NCBI RefSeq assembly: GCF_036850765.1
Contig: NC_089491.1
Span: 188,211,520 to 188,275,519 of the forward strand
From: Saccopteryx bilineata
Taxonomy: Eukaryota; Chordata; Mammalia; Chiroptera; Emballonuridae
Reading direction: 5' to 3'
DNA: 64,000 bases
The number at the start of each line of letters is the position of its first letter. Positions within the stretch are counted from its first letter, which is position 1. Below, one piece after another: positions 46,409 to 57,158 of this stretch. Below the pieces are notes generated by a model. It had not been told where the DNA came from. It saw only the letters and a list, made by a program, of their open reading frames with translations, and searched no databases. Made by a program: the position numbers and the translations under genes.

Positions 46409-46445
46409 ATATTTATATATCTATCTACCATTATCTATTTATCTA
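46344..46445. repeat. (CTAT)n tetranucleotide microsatellite
   Basis: About 16 near-continuous CTAT units at 46,352-46,406 with degenerate flanks, followed by a short (TGAT)n stretch at 46,447-46,466. Confidence 0.92.
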
Positions 46446-46689
46446 TTGGTTGATTGATTGATTGATAGATATAGATGTATGTATTTCTTCAACTTATGTA
46501 TCTGGGCTTCTTTCCGATATCTCTCATGCACAATCCACTCCATATGCCTGAGACTGAACTCCTTGCCACCTGACAAAACTTCTCAATTCCATCTTCCTTA
46601 TCTCAGTGAAGTGTGTCTTTTGCTCAAAATAGAAATTGTAGTAACGTACCAAAAAAAGGCTGCAAAATTAATATTGATATTCTAGGAGG

Positions 46690-47250
46690 AAAGGTCAGGC
46701 TTTCCTGTTCCGTCCTTCCTTTGGGGAGGGGAGGGAGAAGAATGTAGAAGTTTCTGGCTTGCAAGGACAATCAGTCATTTAGTTTTAAAACTAAAATAAA
46801 GGTTAACTGAGAAACTTCTTCTCTTTCAATAGGAGACAGAATTTACATACCACCTTGCATTGATTGTGGTTCCTCCTCCTTCCTGGAATCCTGAGAGTAA
46901 CATACCTTTAGGCAAAGGAGGGAAGATGAACTCTGAAAGATTATAAATATCTTTGATTGTGTTACCTTGAAAGTCTTAATGTTTTTGTGTTTTCCCTAAA
47001 CAAATGTTGTAAGCTTGTGCCATGATATCATGCTCTCCCCAGCCCATGTGTGATCAAGGGTATATAACCAGCCCCTGAGATGTATTTGGCACACATGATT
47101 TGGGTCTGCAAATGCCCTCTGTCAGCCATATGTGGCCAGCATATTTAATAAATCTCCTCCTTTAATAAAACCCTTCAAAACTCATCTGAACTTTGTGTCT
47201 CTATGTAAACCTGCAGAAGTGAGGTACAGTATTTTTCAGCATCTGGGATA
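46690..47250 (+). repeat. LTR-like sequence, tentative
   Basis: A TATA-like GGGTATATAACCAGCCCC (47,059) is followed about 90 bp later by AATAAATC and TAATAAAACCC (47,145-47,168), then ACTTTGTGTCTCTATG. This spacing resembles the R/U5 end of an LTR promoter. No TG...CA boundaries or duplications could be fixed. Confidence 0.35.
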
Positions 47251-48269
47251 CATTACGGTACTTTACAACAAAATGTTAACCTCATCCTCATCTCCTCCCT
47301 CTTTCTTGCTTCTTTACATGCAATAAAGTGCCAAGTATTGTGAAATACGCATCTTGTACTTCTCTTAAATTAACGCACATCTCTTTTGACAGTCATTGCA
47401 ACTTGCTCATGCAGACAATGTCACTTCTGTCATAGAACTGTGCAGCAGCTTCCTGCTGCTTCTTTTCTCCAGTTAACTCTGCCCCGTCTAACCCTCTGAC
47501 CTCAACCTGGAGGCCTCTGGATGTTGCTATTATGCTCTGTTCTACAGCTTTATTACACAGCTGAATTTCCATACTTCACATTAGACAACATATTACATGA
47601 GAACTCCCTGCTCAGTAAATGTTAATAAATAATTGAGTTGGTATTATTACTAACTAATCATGTTCTTCCTTGCTAGATAATGAAATCAATCTTGAAATGA
47701 GGTGAATTCCTGACAGTTTGAAACCTCTTACTATTTTCTTCTTCTCATTTCTCCTCTAGTACCTCTCTCCTGCATGTAATAAACAGGCATGTTCTAAGTG
47801 AGTAATGAGAAATCACGTTACACTCTGCTAGCACTAAAATGAGTCAAGTCCTGAATATGATGGATTTGTAGAAGGCAAATAATCCAGTTCTCCAGGGGAA
47901 TCAAGACACTGAGTGATCTGTTATGTCCAGAGAAAACATTAAGTCACAGTTGAAAAAATACTTTGTGTATTTGAAACTACACCAACAGGTACTAGATGTC
48001 ACTCACTGTGGCAGTTTTAGCTTGGTAAGTCACAATGAAAGACATGGACTGATGATTTGTCTCATTCTACCCAATAATTTACTTTCACATTTATTCAAGA
48101 GCACAATGAAATTGTGCTTTTCAAAGATAACATTTTCTCCAAATAAAAAAGTCCCTAAAATAGTCTATTTAGTGTTAAATAAGTGCCATCATGTTAGTAT
48201 CTTATAGTTTTACTCCAAAGGCTGTGTCATCCCTATTATTTTCTGAACTATCCATTCTTTAAAAGCTCC
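47251..48269. other. Non-coding sequence, nothing recognised
   Basis: AT-rich, unique-looking; the 94-codon frame at 47,923-48,207 has no family features. Confidence 0.4.
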
Positions 48270-48640
48270 TAAGCATCCATCCATCCATTCATTCATTCAT
48301 TATATATTTACTGGGTGGCTCCCTTATATTTGGCATGGCACTCACTGTTGGAGAGTCCATGGTGAAAAGACAAAATCTTTATCTGCCGAAATTCACCAAT
48401 TAGTAGACTGTATAAATAAGTAATGACAAAATAATGTATCAAATGCCAGCCCAGAGGTCTGGATAAGGATTTCTCTCTGGGAACTTAGAGGAGGAGCCAG
48501 GTAGGGCTTCACTGTAGGTTACATTTGAGCTCAGGTCTAAAATATGCAGAAGAATCATCAAGAGGGAAAGGACACAGCAGGGTCATGTGTAAAGATATAG
48601 GTATAAAGGAACAGTACGTTCAGAAATAGGAGGAGACTGT
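48270..48640 (+). repeat. L2-like ancient repeat fragment
   Basis: CCATTCATTCATTCATT followed by TTTACTGGGTGGCTCCCTTA and a GGCACTCACTGTTGGAGAG pattern follows the order of a common ancient LINE 3' end. Diverged. Confidence 0.4.
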
Positions 48641-48704
48641 GAGACTGGAGGAGGGTTTCGTTTTGAGCCCAGCCTACCCTAAACTCTAGCCCTCTGTGAT
48701 CTTT

Positions 48705-49071
48705 TTTTTTTTTTCTGAAGCTGGAAATGGGGAGAGACAGTCAGACAGACTCCCGCATGCGCCCGACCGGGATCCACCCGGCTCTGCCCACCAGGGGGCG
48801 ACGCTCTGCCCCTCCGGGGCGTCGCTCTGCTGCGACCAGAGCCACTCTAGCGCCTGGGGAAGAGGCCAAGGAGCCATCCCCAGTGCCCAGGCCATCTTTG
48901 CTCCAATGGAGCCTCGGCTGCAGGAGGGGAAGAGAGAGACAGAGAGGAAGGAGGGGGTGGGGGTGGAGAAGCAAATGGGCAGCGCTTCTCCTATGTGCCC
49001 TGGCCAAGAATTGAACCCGGGTCCCCCACACGCCAGGCCGACGCTCTACCACTGAGCCAATCGGCCAGGGT
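48705..49071 (-). mobile_element. tRNA-derived SINE, reverse
   Basis: Ends with the reverse-complement head ACTGAGCCAATCGGCCAGGG. 15-bp duplication CCCTCTGTGATCTTT at 48,690-48,704 and 49,072-49,086. Confidence 0.93.
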
Positions 49072-49086
49072 CCCTCTGTGATCTTT

Positions 49087-49453
49087 AACTTCATCAGATG
49101 AAGGCAAATTTCTTACTCATTTTCCCTTTAACAAATCTGAATTCCCCTGAAAATCCAATTTAAGGTTAAAAAAGACTACTATTCAATTAAATACTTAATT
49201 TTATATAGGTTTTTGCTTTCTTTTTTATAAATGAGAAACTGTAATTGAAGTTGCTAATGAATGGAAAAAATGATTAATGAAAAAACAGAAAATAACCAGG
49301 AATTTGACCTGTTCATGGCTGCTATTGCTTACAGTTCAAACTAAGGTATTTGGCTAAGATGACAAATCAAGACTCAGTCATCAAATGAAAACAAATTTTT
49401 AAATATCTTACTTTCTTTTTAATAAAAGGCATGTACTCATTATAGGAAAATGA
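49087..49453. other. Non-coding sequence, nothing recognised
   Basis: AT-rich, no ORF. Confidence 0.4.
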
Positions 49454-49468
49454 GAAAATACTTTTTCT

Positions 49469-49666
49469 TTTTTTAATTTATTTATTCATTTTAGAAAGGA
49501 GAGAGAGAGGGAGAGAGAGAGAGAGAGGAGAGAGATAGAGAAGGGGGGAGGAGCAGGAAGCATCAACTCCCATATGTGCCTTGACCAGGCAAGCCCAGGG
49601 TTTTGAACCTGGGACCTTGGCATTTCTAGGTCGACACTTTATCCACTGCGCCACCACAGGTCAGGC
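49469..49666 (-). mobile_element. tRNA-derived SINE (Rhin-1-like), reverse
   Basis: GA-rich block then GCCTTGACCAGGCAAGCCCA and CACTGCGCCACCACAGGTCA (reverse of the head). Duplication GAAAATACTTTTTCT at 49,454-49,468 and 49,667-49,681. Confidence 0.92.
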
Positions 49667-49681
49667 GAAAATACTTTTTCT

Positions 49682-50560
49682 TTATTTCACCATATCCTCA
49701 CCCAGCAATAACCACTATAAGCCCATTGAAATGCATTATTTCAGATCATATTATGTATATTTAGATTTTTTTTCTAAATAAAATCTTATAATATAGTTTT
49801 AAACACTTCACTGTGAAATAAAATACTTCAAGCTTATTTGTATAGCTTAGCAAATAATTATGAAGCAAAAACTCATGAAATTGTACCTAGGTCAAGAACA
49901 TTACTGGCACCCTAGAAGCTTGTCATGTCTCAAACCTCTTCCTTCCCATTTGTGGAAACCACAAATGCTTTTCTTCATAGTTTTGCTACTCCACAGGCAC
50001 CCTTAAACAATACCCTGAAGCCTGCTTATAAACTTTATATCAGTGAAATCATGCCGTGTATATACTTTTGTCTTGCAAAAACATTGTACCATAATATTCA
50101 CTTGCATTAGAGCAGCATGTAGCCTTAATTCACTCTCAGTGCCAAACAGCAACCCACTGTATGCATGTATCACAATGTCTCCATTTAGTTTACCACTGAT
50201 GGACGTGGGAATTGCTTCCATTTCCAGTTTTTAGTAATTACAAGCAATCCTGCTTTGAACATACTTGTGCACACTTCCGAATACGTGTGTCTGTGTGTTC
50301 CTCACATACCTACAGGCAGAATTCTTAAGTTCAAGCACAGGTAAACTTAACAAAATCAGGCCACATTGTTTTCTGAAGTGGTTGTACCCTTTTCCCCCCC
50401 TCCTGCCAAGACTGTGTGAGTTCCTCATGTACTACTTCATCGGCAACATTCAAGGAGGTCAGGTTTTACATCATGATCATACTGATGGCTGTATACTTTA
50501 CTATAATTTGAACTGCATTCTTCTGGTTACTGGTGGAGTTGAGTAACCTTTTCAAATGAG
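49682..50560 (-). repeat. Old L1-like sequence, reverse orientation
   Basis: Words such as CAACCCACTGTATGCATGTA and AATCCTGCTTTGAACATACT follow the reverse of an ancient L1 3' region. Low certainty. Confidence 0.4.
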
Positions 50561-51104
50561 GACTGGATGTCTGATCCTGTTTCCTTTCATGGAGCATTGG
50601 CCAAGACTTCTTGTTCCTTTTTTGTCAGCATTTTTTTTTACACTGACATATAAATATAATATAATTTTGTACCCTTTTTAAAAACTTAATTTCTTATAAT
50701 CGTCTCTCATGGTAATATTCATCTAAAAATTTTTCTTCAAATTTAAATTATTAACTTAGTTTAAATAATAACTTGCAATTGAGACAGTAGCGATGATAAA
50801 ATAGAACCTGTGGTTATAAATATCAATTATTTTTGAGTTGGAGGTGGAAGTAGATAAAAGACAAAATAGGGAGGTTATTTGGCATATATTTGCATATCTG
50901 TTAAGGGCCCAGACACTCAGCTCTACTGTGTTTTTAGTTGTATGACCTCAGGCTGGTTAAAATCTGAGCCTTTGTTTCCTCTGTAAAATGGATGATAAAG
51001 GCAGTAGCTGTTATTGTAGGTAGCGGTGAGGATAAAATGGTGTTGTACATTAAATAAAAGTGCTTAGTATAATGTCAGGCATTTACTAAGTACAAAAAAA
51101 ATAT
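50561..51104. other. Non-coding sequence upstream of the provirus array
   Basis: AT-rich, nothing recognised. Its last five bases, AATAT (51,100-51,104), are the left target-site candidate for the array. Confidence 0.45.
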
Positions 51105-51629
51105 TGTTGGTCAAATAAGTTTGTAAACATGATATATATGTTTGCTCGCTTGTGACTTATAATGGGTGTGGGGGACAGGCTATAAGCAGGCCAGGTTGTT
51201 GTGGCCTGAAGTTTGGTTTTGGGACTAAGCTTTTCCCCACACCCTTGACTGATTGTATGATCTGGGTGGTGCACTCTCATGAGGAATCCAATTATGCCTT
51301 GGATAGGTGACTTTGTATCGGAGACTTCCTTGTTTGTATATTGGATTAAGGGATTTTGGTTTTCTACACTATAAAGTGGGACAGACCAGGAGCTCGGACA
51401 CACAGTTCCTGCTATCACAATTGCAGGGGCTCCCCTGATCCCTTGCCCTTCATGGGAAGAGCTGGTTTTCTGCTTTTCCCTTGTCTTCTTTTGTGGTTTG
51501 CCTGTCTTGGTGAGACACCAATAAATAGGATGGCCCCCCATCCTCTGACTCCACCATTTCTTTATCGTCTGCCTGAATCCAATGGGAACCTGCATGTGAA
51601 TGGTCACGATGGCGGCTCCTGGCCTTACA
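51105..51629 (+). repeat. LTR 1 of the tandem ERV-L-like provirus
   Basis: 525 bp, TG...CA ends (TGTTGGTCAAATAAG to TCCTGGCCTTACA). TATA box TATAAAG at 51,370 and AATAAA at 51,530 place R about 130 bp before the 3' end. By eye it is identical to LTR 2. It would act as promoter for unit A. Confidence 0.95.
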
Positions 51630-51631
51630 AC

Positions 51632-51649
51632 TGGCATAGTCGGCAGGAT
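51632..51649 (+). promoter_or_regulatory. Primer-binding site, tRNA-Ser type (unit A)
   Basis: TGGCATAGTCGGCAGGAT lies 2 bp after the LTR. Its reverse complement ATCCTGCCGACTATGCCA equals the 3' end of tRNA-Ser (…ATCCTGCCGACTACG plus CCA) with one mismatch. A serine primer is shared with HERV-S-like class III elements, from memory. Repeated at 57,129-57,146. Confidence 0.85.
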
Positions 51650-51661
51650 TCAGAGATTGGT

Positions 51662-53074
51662 ATGGAGCCACCACCCTTGATGGGTGGGATAGAGTACTGG
51701 TTGCTGCTCTGGCTCCCCATGGCTGTCCTTTTAGGGGCCATGGGCTACATGTTTTTTACTCAAGAGGAAACTGCCCGAGGTCAAAAGCTTCAGCATGAAT
51801 TGCAAACAGAACGGCAGAAAAGGCTGGAATTGGAGTGAGCACTGGAGAAGGAATTACAGGTTCGAGAATTGCAGTTTACCCTGGAAGCTGAACGTCTTCA
51901 CCAGCAGTTGTTGGAGAAACAACTGCGGATTCAAGAGCTCGAGTCTCAGCTTCTGGCCAAAAGCCAGCAGCCACAGGAGCCTAAACGGTCACCAAAGGAG
52001 CAGCAGCATCCATGCCAGTGGATTGGCTTTGAGTCAGTGGGAGCAGGCGCTTGCGACTCCTCTTCTGAGGATGAGAAGGCTCAGGCTGAAGCTGCCATAC
52101 GCACACTGAGAGCCTGACCAGTTGTCGCCAAGAAGGTAAAAACCCAGCAACAAAGAGTCCCTCAGGGGCAGCCACAGCCTCCTGCCCAGGTAATGGAACA
52201 CTCTGTGGTCCGGCCCTATACCCAGGCAGAGCTGATGGAGTTGGGGGCACAATTTAGGCAGAAACCTACTGAATCCCTGGTAGCCTGGTTACTATGATTA
52301 TGGGATATAGGGGTGGATGGCATCATGCTCTCTGGAACAGAGATGGAGAAATTGGCCGCCATTACCACACACTCTTCCTTGAGGCAGCGTCTTCAGAACT
52401 GCCATGGCAACCCAGGAGACCATACCCTATTAGAATGGGTGATGGCTGCCATTCGTATGGTCTGGCAGAATGCTGGAGAACTGCCGGGGGCAATGAGTCG
52501 GTGGCAGTGCTACAGTGAGTTAGTAAAGGTCCTTCGAGAACTAGGTATGAAGAATGCTGTTTTCAACCCTGGGTCTCGTGGGCCAGACAAACAAGTGTTT
52601 ACGGCCAAAATGAGGGAATTTGTCCTTGCTAGCGCCCCGTCAGCCCTTTTTGGGTCACTTGTGGCTATCTTGGGCCCCTATCTGGGGCAGCCCATCAATG
52701 CAGTTACACAGATGATAGCAGATGTGGGAGAGCTGGAGGCCGCTCGGGATCATAAAGCAGTGAGGGCTGCTGCCTATGTTTCCCCCCCAACTAACAAGGG
52801 AAACGGGCCTGTAAAGGTTACTCGAACGCAGATGTGGGTAGACTTGATTGCGGCTGGAGCAGATAAGGGGAAATTGGATGGCCAGTCTAATAAAATTCTT
52901 TTGGAGCTTTGGCAGCAGCTTAAACCAGAACAGAAGTTCCAGCCACTGAGACGAAAGGCCCCAGCAGCTACCAATAAAACGTTTGGTGCGCGCACAGCTA
53001 GGTTACAAGATTATATGATAGAGACAGCCGAGGGAGAGGGGAACTCCCAAGACCCATTGTACCAGTTTGAATAG
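51662..53074 (+). pseudogene. gag: gag, unit A: three in-frame TGA codons
   Basis: One frame of about 471 codons from ATG 51,662 to TAG 53,072-53,074, broken only by TGA at 51,836, 52,115 and 52,295. Order: a hydrophobic N-terminal segment (about residues 12-30, YWLLLWLPMAVLLGAMGYMF); a coiled coil (about 40-105); an acidic/Gln-Pro-rich linker; a capsid-like domain (about 215-375) with LRELGMKNAVFNPGS and FGSLVAILGPYLGQP; a C-terminal tail without a Cys-His zinc knuckle. The capsid pattern suggests the ERV-L/Fv1 group. Each TGA sits where the minus-strand relative has an Arg codon, consistent with CGA-to-TGA decay. Full-length Gag cannot be made; the 253-codon capsid part (52,313-53,074) is open. 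Confidence 0.85.
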
Positions 53075-53104
53075 GAAAAAGGCCGAGGGACCTGTCTAAC
53101 GTGG
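53072..53104 (+). promoter_or_regulatory. In-frame gag-pol TAG junction (unit A)
   Basis: TAG is followed by GAAAAAGGC, and 11 codons later by the pol ATG in the same frame. No other stop intervenes. The same arrangement is seen in unit B (58,569) and in the minus-strand provirus (37,680). This fits stop-codon readthrough for Gag-Pol, as in gammaretroviruses, but readthrough is inferred. Confidence 0.6.
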
Positions 53105-56092
53105 ATGGGCGGGGACCGGAGGCCACATGTGGAACTGGCTATCCACTGGTCCCCTTCCAACGTACAACAGGTGTTGGCCTTGGTGGATACAGGTGCAGAA
53201 TGTTCCCTTCTCTATGGAAACCCAGAGCGGTTTGCTGGGACCCCAGTGGCCACTGACGGTTATGGGGGCCAAACTGTTCAAGTGAAGCCAATAACTATTC
53301 CATTGGGGATAGGGAGACTGCCTCCTAAGCCATATAAGGTGTATGTATCTCCTATTCCTGAATATATTTTGGGGGTAGATGTCTTGCAAGGACTGTGGTT
53401 GGAAACTACAGCCGGGGAGTTCCGGCTGTGGATCAGGGTTGTGAAGGCAGTATTGCGGGGACATGCATCACATTCCCCTTTGCAATTACCCGTCCCTCGG
53501 CGTGTGACTAACACCAAGCAGTACCGCCTGCCAGGTGGTTATGAAGAAGTCACAGGGACAATCCTTGAACTAGAAAAGGTGGGGATCATCCAGCCAGCAC
53601 ACAGTCCTTACAACTCCCCAGTATGGCCTGTGCACAAAGCAGATGGAACCTGGAGAATGACAGTAGATTACAGGGAACTTAATAAAGTTGTTCCCCCTTT
53701 GCACGCTGCTGTTCCCTCGATAGCTAACATGATGGATCGGCTAAGCCATGAGTTGGGGACATACCACTTTGTGGCAGACTTAGCCAATGCTTTTTTCTCT
53801 ATTGATATAGCTGCAGAGAGTCAAGACCAATTTGCCTTCAGTTGGGAAGGGAGACAATGGACCTTTACAGTGTTACCCCAGGGCTATTTGCATAGCCCCA
53901 CCTTGTGCCATGGGCTGGTGGCTGCTGACCTGGCTAAATGGAAACAGCCAGAGGTAGTTCTCAGGTACCATTATATTGATGATATTATGCTAACTAGTGA
54001 TTCTCTTTCAGAATTGGAGCAAGCAGTCCCTACCCTGCTATCCCATTTGAAAGCATGTGGCTGGGCAGTTAACGAGAACAAATTACAAGGACCTGGGTTA
54101 TCTGTTAAATTCTTGGGAGTTGTCTGGTTGGGTAAGACAAAAGTTATCCCTGACGCAGTTATAGATAAGATCCAAGCATACCCCATGCCCACTACGGTAA
54201 AACAGTTACAGGAATTCTTAGGTTTGTTGGGGTATTGGCGAGCATTTATACCGCATTTGGCTCAGTTACTACGCCCCTTGTACAACCTTATTCGAAAGGG
54301 GGTTCGCTGGGATTGGACTGAGCAGGCACAAGGTTCATTTGCAGCTGCTAAGAGAGCTGTCAAGGTGGCACAGGCCTTGAATGTGTTTGATCCTGCCAGG
54401 CCCTGTGAGCTGGATGTTCATGTAACCTCGGAGGGGTTTGGATGGGGCTTGTGGCAGCGGACAGAGCGCCTACGGCAACCTATTGGATTTTGGCCCCAAT
54501 TGTGGAAAGGTGCTGAAGTTCGTTACTCATTAGTAGAGAAGCAGCTGGCAGCTGTGTATGCTGCCCTCTTGGCAACTGAGAGTATTACAACCACAACACC
54601 AGTTACAGTCAAAACAACATACCCTATAGCTGGATGGGTGAGAGATTGGGCAACTAAACCACGTAGTGGTATGGCCCAAATGTCTACCCTGGCCAAGTGG
54701 GGTGCCTATCTGCAACAACGCTGTGCTCTTAGCACCAGCCCATTGAGGGCAGAACTGCAGGAAGTCTTGGGTCCAGTCACCTATGCGACCTTAGAGTCAG
54801 GTGCAACTGGGGCTCAGGAGGCAGAACCTGAGGTCAGTCCCTACCAGGAGGGGCGGGTGCCCATCCCCGAAGATGCCTGGTATACTGATGGTTCCAGCAG
54901 GGGCCAACCTGCCAAATGGACGGCTATCACCTTCCATCCGGCCACTGAGACTATTTGGATGGACACGGGTACAGGCCAAAGCAGCCAATGGGCAGAATTA
55001 AGAGCTGTTTGGCTAGTTGCCCATAATGAACCTTCACCTCTGGTGATCTGTACTGACAGTTGGGCTGTCTATCGTGGACTGACCCTTTGGATTGCTACTT
55101 GGCACATTAACCAGTGGATGGTAATGCACCGTCCATTATGGGGTCAGGCCATGTGGCAGGACTTATGGGAAATAGGACACCAGAAGCAGGTGACAGTATA
55201 TCATGTCACAGGGCATGCCCCTCTAGCCCATCCTGGGAATGATGAGGCAGATATGCTGGCAAGGGTGCGATGGTTGGAGACTGCACCTGCAGGTGATGTA
55301 GCACAGTGGCTCCACCGGCGCCTGCTCCATGCAGGACAGAAAACTATGTGGGCTACGGTTAAGGCTTGGAACTTGCCTGTGTCCTATGCAGAGGTACTTG
55401 CAGCCTGTGAGCAATGTGCAGTATGTTCCAAGGAACACCCTCGGAGACCACTGGTGTCACCTGGACAGATCCAGAGGGGTCATGTCCCACTGACACGATG
55501 GCAGATAGACATCATTGGACCCTTACCAAAGTCAGAAGGGTACCAGTATGCAGTCACTTGTGTAGATACTGCCACCGGGCTGCTTGCTGCTTACCCCGCT
55601 CGTAACCCTGACCAGAGGGCAGTCATACAGGCTCTGGACCGCCTGAGTGCTGCATACAGGCGACTGCTGGTCCTTGAAAGTGACAATGGTACCCACTTCA
55701 CTGGTTCAACGGTGAGGCAATGGGCTCAAAAGCTGGGGGTGGACTGGAAGTACCATGTTCCCTACCACCCCCAGGCTGCTGGCATCATTGAGCGTTATAA
55801 TGGACTCTTAAAGCAGGGACTGCGACAGGAGGGGGGCACTGGCTCTCTTACTGGATGGACACGCCGCTTATGGACAGTACTTCGGATTTTGAATGAGCGA
55901 CCTCGACGGGGAAGCCCAGCTCCAGTAGAGGCCCTCCTGCATCGGACAGCTGCCCCTATTCAGTTGCAGATACGCACCAAGGACATTTTACTCAAGCCAG
56001 GTTTCGGACAGCAGGGCAACGTGCTCTTGCCTGCTCCAACAGCCCTTCTTAAAGGACAACGGCTTCAATGGACTTGGCCCTGGACTGTATAG
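53105..56092 (+). pseudogene. pol: pol, unit A: complete through integrase, premature TAG
   Basis: 995 codons: protease (DTGA at about 28), RT (YIDD at about 290-293), RNase H (YTDGSS about 593; second Asp in CTDSWAVY; GHAPLAHPGNDEAD), integrase (zinc finger with CEQCAVC about 768; WQIDIIG, ESDNGTHF, IIERYNG supplying the D, D, E residues). A TAG at 56,090 truncates it relative to unit B. The remaining C-terminal 119 codons stay open as 56,111-56,470. The protein would still hold all catalytic motifs, so typing as pseudogene is a judgement. Confidence 0.88.
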
Positions 56093-56110
56093 GCCCCCCA
56101 TCTGAGATGG

Positions 56111-56470
56111 GTGGCCTTGTTGGCACCATGGGGAAAGGGGTTAGAGGTGGACCTCCAGTTAACTCCTTGGGCAACCAGTACCTGGCCACCTAAGGTAGAA
56201 GTGTATTATCCCTTGAGTGCTCAAGGGGACAGCATTTTGAAGGGCACCTTTGTAATTTCTTTATGGCCAATAATGAGTTCCCCTATTTTACTACACATAG
56301 AACCAGCAGATGCTGGTGTATTGGCCAATAAGGTTTGGTATGCCCACTCAGGGCGGCCTCTGGTGCCAGCTACAGTGCTGTCTGCAGACAAAACTCTGGC
56401 CTGTATTCTGCCAGAGGGAAAAGATTTGCCTCTCTTGGTGCCACTGACAGCTCTCTCATTTTGCCCATAG
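56111..56470 (+). pseudogene. Detached C-terminal pol segment, unit A
   Basis: Same frame as pol and homologous to the last 120 residues of the unit B protein (start near ALLAPWGKGLEV, end PLTALSFCP). It is separated only by the TAG at 56,090. No dUTPase or envelope motif is seen. Confidence 0.8.
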
Positions 56471-56584
56471 TTTTTGATCTGTTAATCCTATTGCTGTAGT
56501 TGGTACTATTTCTGTTTATGCAATGTATCCTACTCCTTGCACAGTGACCATCATGGAAGATGCCTGTGGTTTAGATTGTAAAAC

Positions 56585-56601
56585 GAGCAAAAGGGGTGGA
56601 A
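56585..56601 (+). promoter_or_regulatory. Polypurine tract, unit A
   Basis: GAGCAAAAGGGGTGGAA lies immediately before LTR 2. Repeated at 62,082-62,098 before LTR 3. Confidence 0.85.
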
Positions 56602-57126
56602 TGTTGGTCAAATAAGTTTGTAAACATGATATATATGTTTGCTCGCTTGTGACTTATAATGGGTGTGGGGGACAGGCTATAAGCAGGCCAGGTTGTTGTG
56701 GCCTGAAGTTTGGTTTTGGGACTAAGCTTTTCCCCACACCCTTGACTGATTGTATGATCTGGGTGGTGCACTCTCATGAGGAATCCAATTATGCCTTGGA
56801 TAGGTGACTTTGTATCGGAGACTTCCTTGTTTGTATATTGGATTAAGGGATTTTGGTTTTCTACACTATAAAGTGGGACAGACCAGGAGCTCGGACACAC
56901 AGTTCCTGCTATCACAATTGCAGGGGCTCCCCTGATCCCTTGCCCTTCATGGGAAGAGCTGGTTTTCTGCTTTTCCCTTGTCTTCTTTTGTGGTTTGCCT
57001 GTCTTGGTGAGACACCAATAAATAGGATGGCCCCCCATCCTCTGACTCCACCATTTCTTTATCGTCTGCCTGAATCCAATGGGAACCTGCATGTGAATGG
57101 TCACGATGGCGGCTCCTGGCCTTACA
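56602..57126 (+). repeat. LTR 2 (shared middle LTR)
   Basis: 525 bp, the 3' LTR of unit A and the 5' LTR of unit B at once. By eye it is identical to LTR 1; LTR 3 differs at four positions. Followed directly by the second primer site at 57,129. Confidence 0.95.
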
Positions 57127-57158
57127 ACTGGCATAGTCGGCAGGATTCAGAGATTGGT

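Noticed and set aside
46344..46466. Regular short repeats that might suggest a CRISPR array
   Set aside because: It is a CTAT microsatellite with no spacers, in a mammalian context.
51086..51637. A 183-codon minus-strand frame across LTR 1, repeated across LTR 2 and LTR 3
   Set aside because: It covers only the LTR, shows no domain, and follows the LTR composition. An antisense LTR transcript is possible but unsupported by sequence.
52115..52297. Recoding of gag TGA codons as selenocysteine
   Set aside because: No SECIS-like element was noticed, and all three TGA codons align to Arg codons in a relative, so CpG decay is simpler.
53278..55605. Antisense frames within pol (for example 53,278-53,517, 54,530-54,718, 55,223-55,438), repeated at +5,497
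   Set aside because: They are shadows of pol; their repetition simply reflects the duplication of the unit.
56111..56470. A possible separate accessory gene after pol in unit A
   Set aside because: Unit B shows it is the C-terminus of pol in the same frame; the separation is due to one TAG.
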